A stretch of 17,632 bases of DNA, taken from NCBI GenBank assembly GCA_937952345.1, contig CALFYN010000126.1, forward strand, positions 1 to 17,632, in the 5' to 3' direction. The notes below the pieces were generated by a model. The model saw only the letters and a list, made by a program, of their open reading frames with translations. It ran no database searches and was not told where the DNA came from. This document shows, one piece after another, positions 7,931-15,972 of this stretch. Source of the DNA: an uncultured Acidobacteriota bacterium. GTDB taxonomy: Bacteria; Acidobacteriota; Terriglobia; Bryobacterales; Bryobacteraceae. A program made the translations under genes and the position numbers. Each line of letters begins with the position of its first letter. Position 1 is the stretch's first letter.

Positions 7931-9082
7931 ATGCAGATTCGTACCACCTGGATTCTTCTGTCGTTTGCCGCCGGGCTGTTCGCCCAAGGCGAGCGTGGCA
8001 CTTTCAACGGAACCATCAGCGATCCGACGGGAGCAGTGATTCCCGGCGCAACCGTGAAGGCGATGAACGCCGCAACCAACGTGGAAACGCCCGTGCAGGC
8101 AACTTCCGCGGGTGTGTACCGCATGCCGTATCTCACGCCGGGCACCTACCGGATCACGGCCAGCGCCCCCGGATTCAAGACGTCGATTCGTGACAACGTC
8201 ATTCTTTCCGTGGCGCAGACTCTCACGGTGGACTTCATTCTGGAAGTTGGCGCGGTCTCCGATTCGGTGACGGTTTCGAGTGATCCGCCCCTGCTGGAAG
8301 CGGGCACGGCGGAAATCGGCAGCTATGTGTCCAAGAAAGAATTCGATACCTGGCCGATCACGGTCGGCGATGGACGCCGCCAGATCCAACAGTTCATCTT
8401 CACTTCGCTGCCGGGCACAGTCGGCGGAACATTCCAAGGCTCCATTAACGGCGGGCAGAACTACTCCCATGAGATTCTGATCGACGGCATTGCGCTGGGA
8501 CGCATGGATCTACAAGGCGGCAGCAACAACGAGTTCAGCCCTTCGGCGGAAAGCATCAGCGAGTTCAAATTGCAGACGGGCATGACCAGCGCCCAGTACA
8601 GCGGCGGGCAAACAGCCGTGGCGAATTTCGCCACCAAGGGAGGTACGAACAGCTTCCACGGCAGTGCCTACTACTTTGTGCAGAACGACGCCTTCCGCGC
8701 CAATGGCTTCAACAACAACGCCGCGGGCGTGGCGCGCCAGCCGTTCAAGCAGAACAACTACGGCTACTCCATCGGCGGGCCGGTGTTGATTCCGAAAATT
8801 TACAACGGCAAGAACCGGACGTTCTTTTATCACAACTTCGAGCGCACCAAGGTGAAGAACTTCACCTCGACCAGTTTCAGCACATTGCCGATGCCGGACT
8901 TCAAGAACGGCGATTTCTCAAGGCTGTTCAATTCCGCATTCACCGGCAATGCGGCATCGGGAACCACAGTGGGAACCGATGCCAGAGGCAATCCCGTTCG
9001 ATTCGGTGGAATCTACGATCCGCTTTCGACGCAAGCTGCCGCCAACGGGCAGGGCGTGCGCACTCCATTGCGGGCAACGTGA
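7931..9082 (+). CDS. Oar-like TonB-dependent receptor copy 1, N-terminal fragment before a frameshift
   Basis: This 383-codon frame encodes the N-terminal third of an outer-membrane receptor. Residues 1-18 are a signal peptide (ILLSFAAGLFA, then QGERG). Residues about 23-105 are a carboxypeptidase-regulatory-like/Cna-B-type domain (GTISDPTGAVIPGATV). Residues about 120-240 are the plug, with KKEFDTWPITVGDGRRQIQQ and the NNEFSPSAESISEFKLQTG region. After that come the first barrel strands with YYFVQNDAFRANGFNNN. It aligns almost without gaps with copy 2 until residue 379, then reads LRAT and stops at 9080-9082. Copy 2 has F-A-G-N-V-I-P-R there; restoring one base between 9069 and 9070 restores that reading. 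As it stands the product lacks most of the barrel and would not function. It could be a recent pseudogene or an error in the sequence. Confidence 0.9.
   Translation: MQIRTTWILLSFAAGLFAQGERGTFNGTISDPTGAVIPGATVKAMNAATNVETPVQATSAGVYRMPYLTPGTYRITASAPGFKTSIRDNVILSVAQTLTVDFILEVGAVSDSVTVSSDPPLLEAGTAEIGSYVSKKEFDTWPITVGDGRRQIQQFIFTSLPGTVGGTFQGSINGGQNYSHEILIDGIALGRMDLQGGSNNEFSPSAESISEFKLQTGMTSAQYSGGQTAVANFATKGGTNSFHGSAYYFVQNDAFRANGFNNNAAGVARQPFKQNNYGYSIGGPVLIPKIYNGKNRTFFYHNFERTKVKNFTSTSFSTLPMPDFKNGDFSRLFNSAFTGNAASGTTVGTDARGNPVRFGGIYDPLSTQAAANGQGVRTPLRAT
9069..9070 (+). other. Frameshift site in receptor copy 1 (one base missing)
   Basis: The sequence reads CCATTGCGGGCAACGTG where the protein of copy 2 (TPFAGNVIPR) demands CCATT-C-GCGGGCAACGTG. 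One base is missing after 9069. There is no homopolymer or slippery heptamer at the site, so programmed frameshifting is unlikely. Homology to copy 2 continues without loss on both sides. Confidence 0.92.
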
Positions 9083-11448
9083 TTCCGCGCAGCCGCTGGA
9101 GTCCTGTAGCGGCCAAGATCCTTGAGGTCGGCATCACCGACCCTGCCTTCGACACGATGCTCAACAACATTCCGGCGCTCGGCGCATGCTGTCCGCTGTT
9201 TGACGAGAAGATGCTCACCTTCAAGGTGGAACACAACTTCAGCACGTCGCACCGCGTCTCCACCATGTTCAACCGCAACTTCCGCCAGCGCAACAATTCG
9301 CCGGGCGGCCGCTGGGATGTGCCTCCGGGCCTGCCGACTGGCGTGTATCAGAATCAGGATACTCCGGGCACCATGGGCCGCTTCGCTTACGATTGGACCA
9401 TCGCTCCCACGCTGCTGAACCATCTCGCCGTCGGTTACAACCGGTTCGGCAATAACAACGAGAGCGTCTTCGTCGATCAGGACTGGCCGTCGAAGCTGGG
9501 GATTCAAAACGTGCCCGGCACACACTTCCCGGTGCTGACGTTCAGCGGGCAGCCGTTCCAGGGCGGCGGCATCGGCGCCGGTGGAAGACTAGGATCGGGG
9601 AATCGCGGCGGCTCCTACAATGGTTCCACTATCATCACCGACGATCTGACCTTGATTCGCGGCAAGCACAATATCAAATTCGGCTTTGAGCACCGGCGCT
9701 ATTACTACAACACTCGCAGCAAGTCCGGCTCGGGTGACTTTGCGTTTTCGCCGGTGCAGACCGCGCAGCCGGGCTTCCTCAACCAGACCGGGCATTCTTT
9801 TGCCAGCTTCCTGCTGGGAGCGGTAAACAGCACCAGCAGAGGAATTGCACCTTCGAACTTCGGACACCGCTGGCGCAACGCCGGCTTCTATGTGCAGGAT
9901 GATTTCAAGGTCAACCGGAAGCTGACTCTCAACCTCGGGTTGCGCTGGGAAGTCATCGGCGGTTTGATCGAAGTGGCTGGACGCATGAGCGGATTCGACC
10001 TTACTGCAGCGAATCCGGCAGCAGGCGGACGGCCGGGCGCCCTGGTCTTCGTCGATGATCTCGGCCGCCGCGGATTCCAGGATACTTACTGGAAGCAATT
10101 ATCTCCGAAGTTCGGTTTCGCATACGCGATGACCGACAAGATGGTGATGCGCGGTGGATATGGCATCAACAACACGCCTCCGATTTCCAATGGGTTCGGC
10201 TTCGGCGGCACATTGGGATTCAATGGGTCGATCGCGGTCAACGCCGGGAATACGCAGCGGCAATTCGCGGAAGATCCGGTGATGTTCATCCATAACCGGT
10301 ATCCGGATTTCACCGCGACGCTGCCCAACCGCAACCCGTCGCTCAACAACAATCTTGGCACCACCTACACCGATCCGGGCTCCAGCCGTCTGCCGTACGT
10401 ACAGAACTGGAACTTCGGATTCCAATTCCAGTTGCCCGCCTCGTCGGTGTTGGAAGTGAACTACATCGGCAACAAAGGCACCCGGCTCATCATGAAGGGC
10501 TTCGACAATCTCAACGCACTGCCGTTCACCACCGTGCAGCAGTTCGGCGACCTGCTGCCCCGTCCGTGGACGGCGGCCAGCGGTGTGCCGTTACCGTACG
10601 CCGGATTCACGGGAACCGTGGCACGGGCCCTGACGCCTTATCCGCAGGTCACCGGCATCAGCCAGCCGTTCCCGACCTTCGGTACGTCAAACTACCATGG
10701 CCTGCAGGTGCAGTTGACGCGGCATTTCCGTAACGGGTTCTCCATCCTCGGCGCCTATACCTGGTCCAAATCGATCGGGTTCACCGATAACGCCATCGAT
10801 GCTGAATCGCCCGCCGACCAGTTCAATCGTGGCCTGGAGCGCTCCATCACTTCATTCAACTACCCGCAGGTAGCCAAACTGACCTGGATTTACGAACTGC
10901 CCATCGGACCGGGCAAGGCCCTTAACATCGGCGGTGTCGCCGGAAAGATCATCGGCGGCTGGCAACTCACCGGGAACCACCAGTTCCGCAGCGGTGCGCC
11001 GATCGGCATCGGCACCGGCGGCATCGCCAACCCCATCGGCGCGGCGCGGCCGGACCTGGTCGCTGGTCAATCCATCATCAACAACAGCGGCGCGGGCATC
11101 AATTTCCGTGGGGTCAACGGTGGCGCCACCTATTTGAATCGCGCGGCGTTCACCAACCCGCCAGTATTCGCCGGCGGCCAGAACGTTGTGCAACGGCTGG
11201 GCACCGCGCCTCCGCTGCTCCCCAATATCCGCAACCGCCACTTCACCTACGAGGATCTCGGGATTTCGAAAAACTTCCGTATCCGCGAGGAAATGGGAGT
11301 GGAACTGCGCGGCACCTTCCTCAACCCCTTCAACCGGCACGGAATCGGCGGACTGGTGACCAGCATCGCCAATCCCTTCTTTGGCCAGTTTACGGGACAG
11401 CAGATGGGCGGCCGGAACATCGAGCTGGCGATGCGAGTCACCTTCTAG
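9079..11448 (+). CDS. Oar-like TonB-dependent receptor copy 1, C-terminal barrel fragment after the frameshift
   Basis: This 789-codon frame continues copy 1 in the other phase and matches copy 2 from NVIPR to the end. It encodes the rest of the TonB-dependent/Oar-like beta-barrel: repeated aromatic strand patterns, HNIKFGFEHRRYYYNTRS, LTLNLGLRWEVIGGL, VLEVNYIGNKGTRL and SILGAYTWSKSIGFTDN. It ends in NIELAMRVTF. The final Phe is the usual recognition signal for the outer-membrane assembly machinery. The first possible start is a GTG at 9079 that overlaps the stop of the N-terminal fragment. No ribosome binding site precedes it and there is no signal peptide, so separate expression would not give a working barrel. 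The fragment carries no internal stop over 789 codons, so the break is recent or artificial. Confidence 0.9.
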   Translation: MIPRSRWSPVAAKILEVGITDPAFDTMLNNIPALGACCPLFDEKMLTFKVEHNFSTSHRVSTMFNRNFRQRNNSPGGRWDVPPGLPTGVYQNQDTPGTMGRFAYDWTIAPTLLNHLAVGYNRFGNNNESVFVDQDWPSKLGIQNVPGTHFPVLTFSGQPFQGGGIGAGGRLGSGNRGGSYNGSTIITDDLTLIRGKHNIKFGFEHRRYYYNTRSKSGSGDFAFSPVQTAQPGFLNQTGHSFASFLLGAVNSTSRGIAPSNFGHRWRNAGFYVQDDFKVNRKLTLNLGLRWEVIGGLIEVAGRMSGFDLTAANPAAGGRPGALVFVDDLGRRGFQDTYWKQLSPKFGFAYAMTDKMVMRGGYGINNTPPISNGFGFGGTLGFNGSIAVNAGNTQRQFAEDPVMFIHNRYPDFTATLPNRNPSLNNNLGTTYTDPGSSRLPYVQNWNFGFQFQLPASSVLEVNYIGNKGTRLIMKGFDNLNALPFTTVQQFGDLLPRPWTAASGVPLPYAGFTGTVARALTPYPQVTGISQPFPTFGTSNYHGLQVQLTRHFRNGFSILGAYTWSKSIGFTDNAIDAESPADQFNRGLERSITSFNYPQVAKLTWIYELPIGPGKALNIGGVAGKIIGGWQLTGNHQFRSGAPIGIGTGGIANPIGAARPDLVAGQSIINNSGAGINFRGVNGGATYLNRAAFTNPPVFAGGQNVVQRLGTAPPLLPNIRNRHFTYEDLGISKNFRIREEMGVELRGTFLNPFNRHGIGGLVTSIANPFFGQFTGQQMGGRNIELAMRVTF

Positions 11449-11519
11449 AGAGGGCGCGAAGTAGAGTTCCAATAAAAGACACATTAATCCTTATCTGATT
11501 GCTGCAAAAATTGCGGCGA

Positions 11520-11548
11520 TTGACACGGCTGAAGTGTATGATTATCGT
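11520..11548 (+). promoter_or_regulatory. Predicted promoter of receptor copy 2
   Basis: A perfect -35 TTGACA (11520-11525), a 17-base spacer and TATCGT (11543-11548, four of six matches to TATAAT) predict transcription starting near 11555. That leaves a leader of about 47 bases. It would serve copy 2 and probably the two genes behind it. Confidence 0.5.
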
Positions 11549-11555
11549 CTCTTTA

Positions 11556-11576
11556 TGGAGTTGTCACACAACTCCA
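11556..11576 (+). promoter_or_regulatory. 9-bp hairpin in the leader of receptor copy 2
   Basis: TGGAGTTGT-CAC-ACAACTCCA forms a perfect 9-bp stem with a three-base loop. It begins at about the predicted transcription start. It has no U-tract, so it is not an intrinsic terminator. It may be an operator palindrome, or a 5' stem-loop that protects the mRNA. The leader of copy 1 has no equivalent. Confidence 0.6.
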
Positions 11577-11582
11577 AATTGC

Positions 11583-11590
11583 AGAGGGGG
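11583..11590 (+). promoter_or_regulatory. Long-spaced ribosome binding site of receptor copy 2
   Basis: AGAGGGGG ends 11 bases before the ATG at 11602, the same spacing as in copy 1. It lies seven bases behind the hairpin, so hairpin folding should leave it free. Confidence 0.5.
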
Positions 11591-11601
11591 TATCGATAAG
11601 C

Positions 11602-14600
11602 ATGATCAGCCGTTGTTCGTGGCTATTGTGTCTTCTGGCTCTGGCCCTGTATGGCCAAGGCGAACGTGGAATTTTCAATGGAACCATCTCCGATCCGTCA
11701 GGAGCGGTGATTGCCGGGGCGACGGTAAAAGCCCTGAATCTGGCCACCAACGTGGAAACTCCGGTGGAGACCACATCCGCCGGCGTGTACCGCATGCCGT
11801 ATCTCTCGCCGGGAACCTATCGCCTTACGGCGAGTGCGGCGGGTTTTAAGACTGCTGTTCGTGACAATGTGGTTCTTGCGGTGGCGCAAACGCTGACCGT
11901 GGATTTCGTTATGGAAGTGGGCGCGGTTTCCGATCAGGTCACCGTTTCCAGCGACCCGCCGCTGCTCGAAACGGGCACGGCCGAAATCGGCAGTTACGTA
12001 TCGAAAAAGGAATTCGACACCTGGCCCATCACCGTGGGTGACGGCCGCCGTCAGATCCAGCAGTTCATCTTCACCTCTCTGCCCGGCACTGTTGGTGGCA
12101 CCTTTCAAGGCTCCATCAACGGCGGCCAGAACTATTCGCACGAAATCCTGATCGATGGCATCCCACTGGGACGCATGGATCTGCAGGGCGGCAGCAATAA
12201 CGAATTCAGCCCGACCGCCGAAGCCATTAGCGAAATGAAGATGCAGACCGGCGTCACCAGCGCGCAGTACAGCGGTGGCCAGACGGCCGTTGCGAACTTC
12301 GCCACCAAGAGCGGCACGAATCAACTGCACGGCAGCGCTTATTACTACGTGCAGAACGACGCCTTCCGTGCGAATAGCTGGAATAACAACGCCGGTGGAG
12401 TCAAGCGCCAGCCCTTCAAGCAGCACAACTACGGGCAGTCCGTGGGCGGCCCTGTGCTGATCCCCAAAGTCTACAACGGCAAGAACAGAACGTTCTTCTT
12501 CCAGAATTTCGAACGGACGAAGGTCCGCGATTTCCAGTCCACCGGCTTCAGCACACTGCCCATGCCGGAGTTCAAGCAGGGCAACTTCGCCCGCCTCTTT
12601 GATTCGGCCTTCACGGGCAATGCCCGGTCGGGCAGTTCCATCGGGACCGACGCGCTGGGCAACGCTGTCCGTTTCGGCGCCATCTATGACCCGCTTTCGA
12701 CGCAGGCCGCCGGCGCTACAGGTGTGCGAACGCCCTTCGCCGGTAACGTCATTCCGCGCGCCCGCTTCAGCCCGGTCTCCCAGAAAATCCTCGACGTGGG
12801 CATCGACGATCCGGTGTTCAGCACCATGCTGAACAACATCCCCAACCTCGGCGCATGCTGCCCGTTCTTCGACGAGAAGATGCTGATGCTGCGCGGCGAC
12901 CACAATATCAACACCTCGCACAAGCTCTACGCCATGTTCAGCCGCAACTTCCGCGAGCGGAACAATTCGCCCGGCGGACGCTGGGGAATTCCTCCGGGAT
13001 TGCCGACCAACGTATACCAACTCCAGAACACGCCCGGCACGATGGGCCGCTTCTCCTACGATTGGACCGTCACCCCGACCTTCCTCAATCACTTCGCCGC
13101 GGGCTATAACCGCTTCGGCAACTTGAATCAGAGCGTGTATGTCGATCAGGATTGGCCGTCCAAGCTCGGCCTCACCAACGTTCCGGGGACGCATTTCCCG
13201 GTTCTGACCTTTGGCGGACAGCCGTTCCAGGGTGGCGGCATCGGCGCAGGCGGACGTCTGGGTTCGGGCAATCGTGGCGGTTCCTATAACGGATCCACCA
13301 TCATCACCGACGACATGACGTTCATTCGCGGCAAGCACAACATCCGCTTCGGTATCGACCATCGCCGTTACTACCAGAACAATCGCAACAAGTCCGGTTC
13401 CGGCGACTTCAACTTCGCGCCAACCCAAACCGCGCAAATCGGCTTCCTGAACGAAACCGGCCACTCCTTCGCCAGCTTCCTGCTGGGAGCCTACAACAAC
13501 ACGAGCCGCGGTATTGCCGGCGCCAACTTCGGGCAGCGCTGGCGCAGCGTCGGCACCTACATCCAGGACGACTTCAAGGTGAACCGCAAGCTGACGTTGA
13601 ACCTCGGCCTGCGCTGGGAAATCATCGGTGGACTGCAGGAAGTGGCGGGCCGCATGTCGGGTCTCAGCCTGACCACTCCCAATCCCGCCGCCGGTGGCCG
13701 CCTGGGCGCGCTGGTGTTCGTCGATGACCTGGGCCAGAAGAGCTTCATGCAGACCTACTGGAAGCAACTCTCTCCGAAGGTCGGCTTCGCCTATGCCATC
13801 AACGACAAGCTGGTCATGCGCGGCGGCTACGGCATCAACAATACGCCGACGGTGAATAACTTCACTTCGCCCGGCCAGTTCGGGTTCAACACCACCATCA
13901 GCGTGAACTCCGGCAACACCCAATTGCGCTTCGCCGAAGACCCACTGGGATTCATCCACAATCCGTATCCCAGCTTCACGGGAACGCTGCCCGATCGCCG
14001 TCCCAACGCGGCCAACGGTCTCGGCATCGAATACCAGGCCGCCGATTCCGGCCGCCTGCCGTACGTGCAGAACTGGAACTTCGGCTTCCAGTATCAACTT
14101 CCCGCCGCCACCGTGCTGGAAGTGAACTACATCGGCAACAAGGGCACGCGCCTCATTGCCAAGGGCTTCGATAACCTCAACGCACTGACGTTTGCCGAGA
14201 TTCAACGCTACGGCGACATTCTGCCGCGTCCCTGGAATGCATCGAGCCCCATCCCGCAACCCTTCCCCGGCTTTGCGGGAACCAACGCACAGGCACTCCG
14301 CGCCTATCCGCAGTTCACCAGCATCAGCCAGCCGTTCCCGAACTTCGGAAACTCGAACTACCACAGCTTGCAGGTGCAGGCCACTCGCCACTTCAAGGGC
14401 GGCGTCTCCATCCTGGGAGCCTATACCTTCTCGAAAGCCATCGGCAACACCGATAGCGTAATCGATGCCGAAGGCGTTGCCGACCAGTACAATCGTGGCC
14501 TGGAGCGCTCCATCACTTCGTTCCACTACCCGCAGTTCTTCAAGGCGACGTGGATCTATGAACTCCCCATCGGCCCCGGCAAGGCGCTCAACGTGAGCGG

Positions 14601-15114
14601 GCTGGCGGCCACCCTGATCGGCGGCTGGCAGATCACCGGCAATCACCAGATCCGCTCCGGCAACCCGATCTCCATCGGCACCGGCGGCATCAACAGCCCC
14701 ATCGGTACGGCTCGCGCCGACCTGGTGGCGGGCGTACCGATTCTCACCAATGCGGAGCCCGTCATCAATTTCCGCGGCGCCAACGGTGGATCCACCTACC
14801 TCAACCGCAACGCGTTCACCAACCCGCCCGTGTTTGCCGGCGGCCAGAACGTCGTGCAGCGCCTGGGAACCCTGGGTCCGCTGCTGCCCAACATCCGCGA
14901 CCGCCACTTCGTGAACGAAGATCTTGGCATCTTCAAGAACTTCCGGATCAAGGAGCAGGCGGGCGTGGAACTGCGCGGCACGTTCCTCAATCCCTTCAAC
15001 CGGCACGGAATCGGCGGGTTGGTCACGGCAATCAACAACCCGTTCTTCGGCCAGTTCACGGGACAGCAGCGCGGGCCTCGCAACATCGAGCTCGCGATGC
15101 GTGTTACGTTCTAG
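11602..15114 (+). CDS. Oar-like TonB-dependent receptor copy 2, intact
   Basis: This is a complete 1170-residue outer-membrane receptor. Residues 1-18 are a signal peptide (WLLCLLALALYG, then Q). Residues 23-105 are a carboxypeptidase-regulatory-like domain (GTISDPSGAVIAGATV). The plug spans about 120-240 and holds SINGGQNYSHEILIDG at 171-186. The barrel fills about 250-1170 and ends in MRVTF with the terminal Phe expected for barrel assembly. A vicinal pair C419-C420 in LGACCPFFDEKM is shared with copy 1. Family members import large or scarce substrates using TonB-ExbBD, or act in adhesion as Oar does; the ligand cannot be read from sequence. No TonB box is obvious. Apart from one TCA at 11698 the gene avoids TTA, CTA and TCA codons throughout, which suggests selection for efficient translation. 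The next gene starts five bases after its stop. Confidence 0.96.
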   Translation: MISRCSWLLCLLALALYGQGERGIFNGTISDPSGAVIAGATVKALNLATNVETPVETTSAGVYRMPYLSPGTYRLTASAAGFKTAVRDNVVLAVAQTLTVDFVMEVGAVSDQVTVSSDPPLLETGTAEIGSYVSKKEFDTWPITVGDGRRQIQQFIFTSLPGTVGGTFQGSINGGQNYSHEILIDGIPLGRMDLQGGSNNEFSPTAEAISEMKMQTGVTSAQYSGGQTAVANFATKSGTNQLHGSAYYYVQNDAFRANSWNNNAGGVKRQPFKQHNYGQSVGGPVLIPKVYNGKNRTFFFQNFERTKVRDFQSTGFSTLPMPEFKQGNFARLFDSAFTGNARSGSSIGTDALGNAVRFGAIYDPLSTQAAGATGVRTPFAGNVIPRARFSPVSQKILDVGIDDPVFSTMLNNIPNLGACCPFFDEKMLMLRGDHNINTSHKLYAMFSRNFRERNNSPGGRWGIPPGLPTNVYQLQNTPGTMGRFSYDWTVTPTFLNHFAAGYNRFGNLNQSVYVDQDWPSKLGLTNVPGTHFPVLTFGGQPFQGGGIGAGGRLGSGNRGGSYNGSTIITDDMTFIRGKHNIRFGIDHRRYYQNNRNKSGSGDFNFAPTQTAQIGFLNETGHSFASFLLGAYNNTSRGIAGANFGQRWRSVGTYIQDDFKVNRKLTLNLGLRWEIIGGLQEVAGRMSGLSLTTPNPAAGGRLGALVFVDDLGQKSFMQTYWKQLSPKVGFAYAINDKLVMRGGYGINNTPTVNNFTSPGQFGFNTTISVNSGNTQLRFAEDPLGFIHNPYPSFTGTLPDRRPNAANGLGIEYQAADSGRLPYVQNWNFGFQYQLPAATVLEVNYIGNKGTRLIAKGFDNLNALTFAEIQRYGDILPRPWNASSPIPQPFPGFAGTNAQALRAYPQFTSISQPFPNFGNSNYHSLQVQATRHFKGGVSILGAYTFSKAIGNTDSVIDAEGVADQYNRGLERSITSFHYPQFFKATWIYELPIGPGKALNVSGLAATLIGGWQITGNHQIRSGNPISIGTGGINSPIGTARADLVAGVPILTNAEPVINFRGANGGSTYLNRNAFTNPPVFAGGQNVVQRLGTLGPLLPNIRDRHFVNEDLGIFKNFRIKEQAGVELRGTFLNPFNRHGIGGLVTAINNPFFGQFTGQQRGPRNIELAMRVTF

Positions 15115-15119
15115 GTTGT

Positions 15120-15971
15120 ATGTGGTGGCAGCCGGATCCTTGTTCTCTCGCAATTGAACGGGCTCAGGCCAGCTACAACGAAAAGCGGTACGAAAGGGCG
15201 GCTTCGGATTTCGAGGCCGCCCTTTCTCATTGCAGCAACACAGAGCCGATCTACATGGCCTTGGGCCAGGCGCAGTTGATGTCGCGGCAGTTCGCCGAAG
15301 CCGTGCGCAGCTTCGCCCATGTGAAGAACAACCCCATCGCGCGCAAAATGGCCGGAGACGCGCTCTACCTCATGGGCAAGGACACCGAGGCCGAGGAGAT
15401 GATGAAATCAGCCCTCACCCTCGATCCGCATCACGAGCCCACCATCTATGCCCTTGGCCGCATGTACTACCAGAGCAGCCGCTACCCCGAAGCCGTCGAA
15501 CAGTTCCAGAAAGTCCTCGCCCGCGACCCCAAATCCTACCGCGCCCACGACAACCTCGGCCTCGTTTACGATGCCATGCATCAGGATTCCCTGGCGCTGA
15601 AGCACTTCTTCGCGGCCCTCGATCTGGTGATGAAGGACCATCCCGAATACGATTGGGCGCATGCCAATCTCGCCGATTTTTTCCTCAAGCGGAACGAGTT
15701 CGAAAAGGCATTCCAACTGGCATCGGAAGCGGCGAAGCGCAACCCCGCCTCCGCCCGCAATTTCTTCCTCACCGGCAAGGCGCTCGCTCAAATGAACAAG
15801 GACGAAATCGCCCTCAAGTGGCTTCGTCAGGCCGTCGTCCTTGATCCCGAATACGGCACCGCGCACTACCTGCTGGCGCAAGTCCTGCGCCGCAACGGCA
15901 AAGCAGACGAAGCCGCCAAACACTTCGAGATTTTCAAAAAAGTGAACGTCAACGTGCGTACGCGACGGTAG
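15120..15971 (+). CDS. TPR repeat protein downstream of receptor copy 2
   Basis: This 283-residue protein consists almost entirely of about eight TPR units. They lie at roughly 10-43, 44-75, 76-104, 106-139, 141-174, 178-210, 212-245 and 247-275. Typical patterns are ALGRMYYQSSRYPEAVEQF and LGLVYDAMHQDSLALKHF. TPR solenoids bind other proteins; no enzymatic domain is visible. There is no signal peptide or membrane segment from this start, so it would be cytoplasmic unless a longer form exists. The ATG lies five bases after the receptor stop, and AGG overlapping that stop may serve as its ribosome binding site, so the two are probably co-translated. TPR genes behind Oar-like receptors are a recurrent acidobacterial arrangement, which suggests a shared role, but the partner is unknown. 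Confidence 0.88.
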   Translation: MWWQPDPCSLAIERAQASYNEKRYERAASDFEAALSHCSNTEPIYMALGQAQLMSRQFAEAVRSFAHVKNNPIARKMAGDALYLMGKDTEAEEMMKSALTLDPHHEPTIYALGRMYYQSSRYPEAVEQFQKVLARDPKSYRAHDNLGLVYDAMHQDSLALKHFFAALDLVMKDHPEYDWAHANLADFFLKRNEFEKAFQLASEAAKRNPASARNFFLTGKALAQMNKDEIALKWLRQAVVLDPEYGTAHYLLAQVLRRNGKADEAAKHFEIFKKVNVNVRTRR

Positions 15972-15972
15972 A

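Larger units (their letters stand above)
7931..15114 (+). repeat. Tandem duplication of two receptor genes
   Basis: Copy 1 (7931-11448) and copy 2 (11602-15114) are collinear over their whole length. Long protein stretches are identical, such as the plug region from GSYVSKKEF to EILIDGI, while third codon positions differ widely. Short identical DNA patches remain, for example 30 bases at 10824-10853 = 14490-14519 and 26 bases at 11326-11351 = 14992-15017. Confidence 0.92.

Noticed and set aside
9079..9082. GTGA stop/start overlap at the frameshift, which might allow reinitiation of the C-terminal receptor half.
   Set aside because: No ribosome binding site precedes the GTG and the fragment would lack a signal peptide, so a functional product is implausible. 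The overlap is a by-product of the missing base.
11501..11517. GCTGCAA-AAA-TTGCGGC as a terminator after receptor copy 1.
   Set aside because: The stem is short with a G-T pair and there is no U-tract after it; it also abuts the predicted promoter of copy 2.
11698..15153. An open frame of 1151 codons on the minus strand, antisense to receptor copy 2.
   Set aside because: Its codons are the exact reverse complements of the receptor codons, so it stays open simply because the receptor avoids TTA, CTA and TCA. It ends precisely at the one TCA codon of the receptor (11698). The translation shows no domain or signal peptide.
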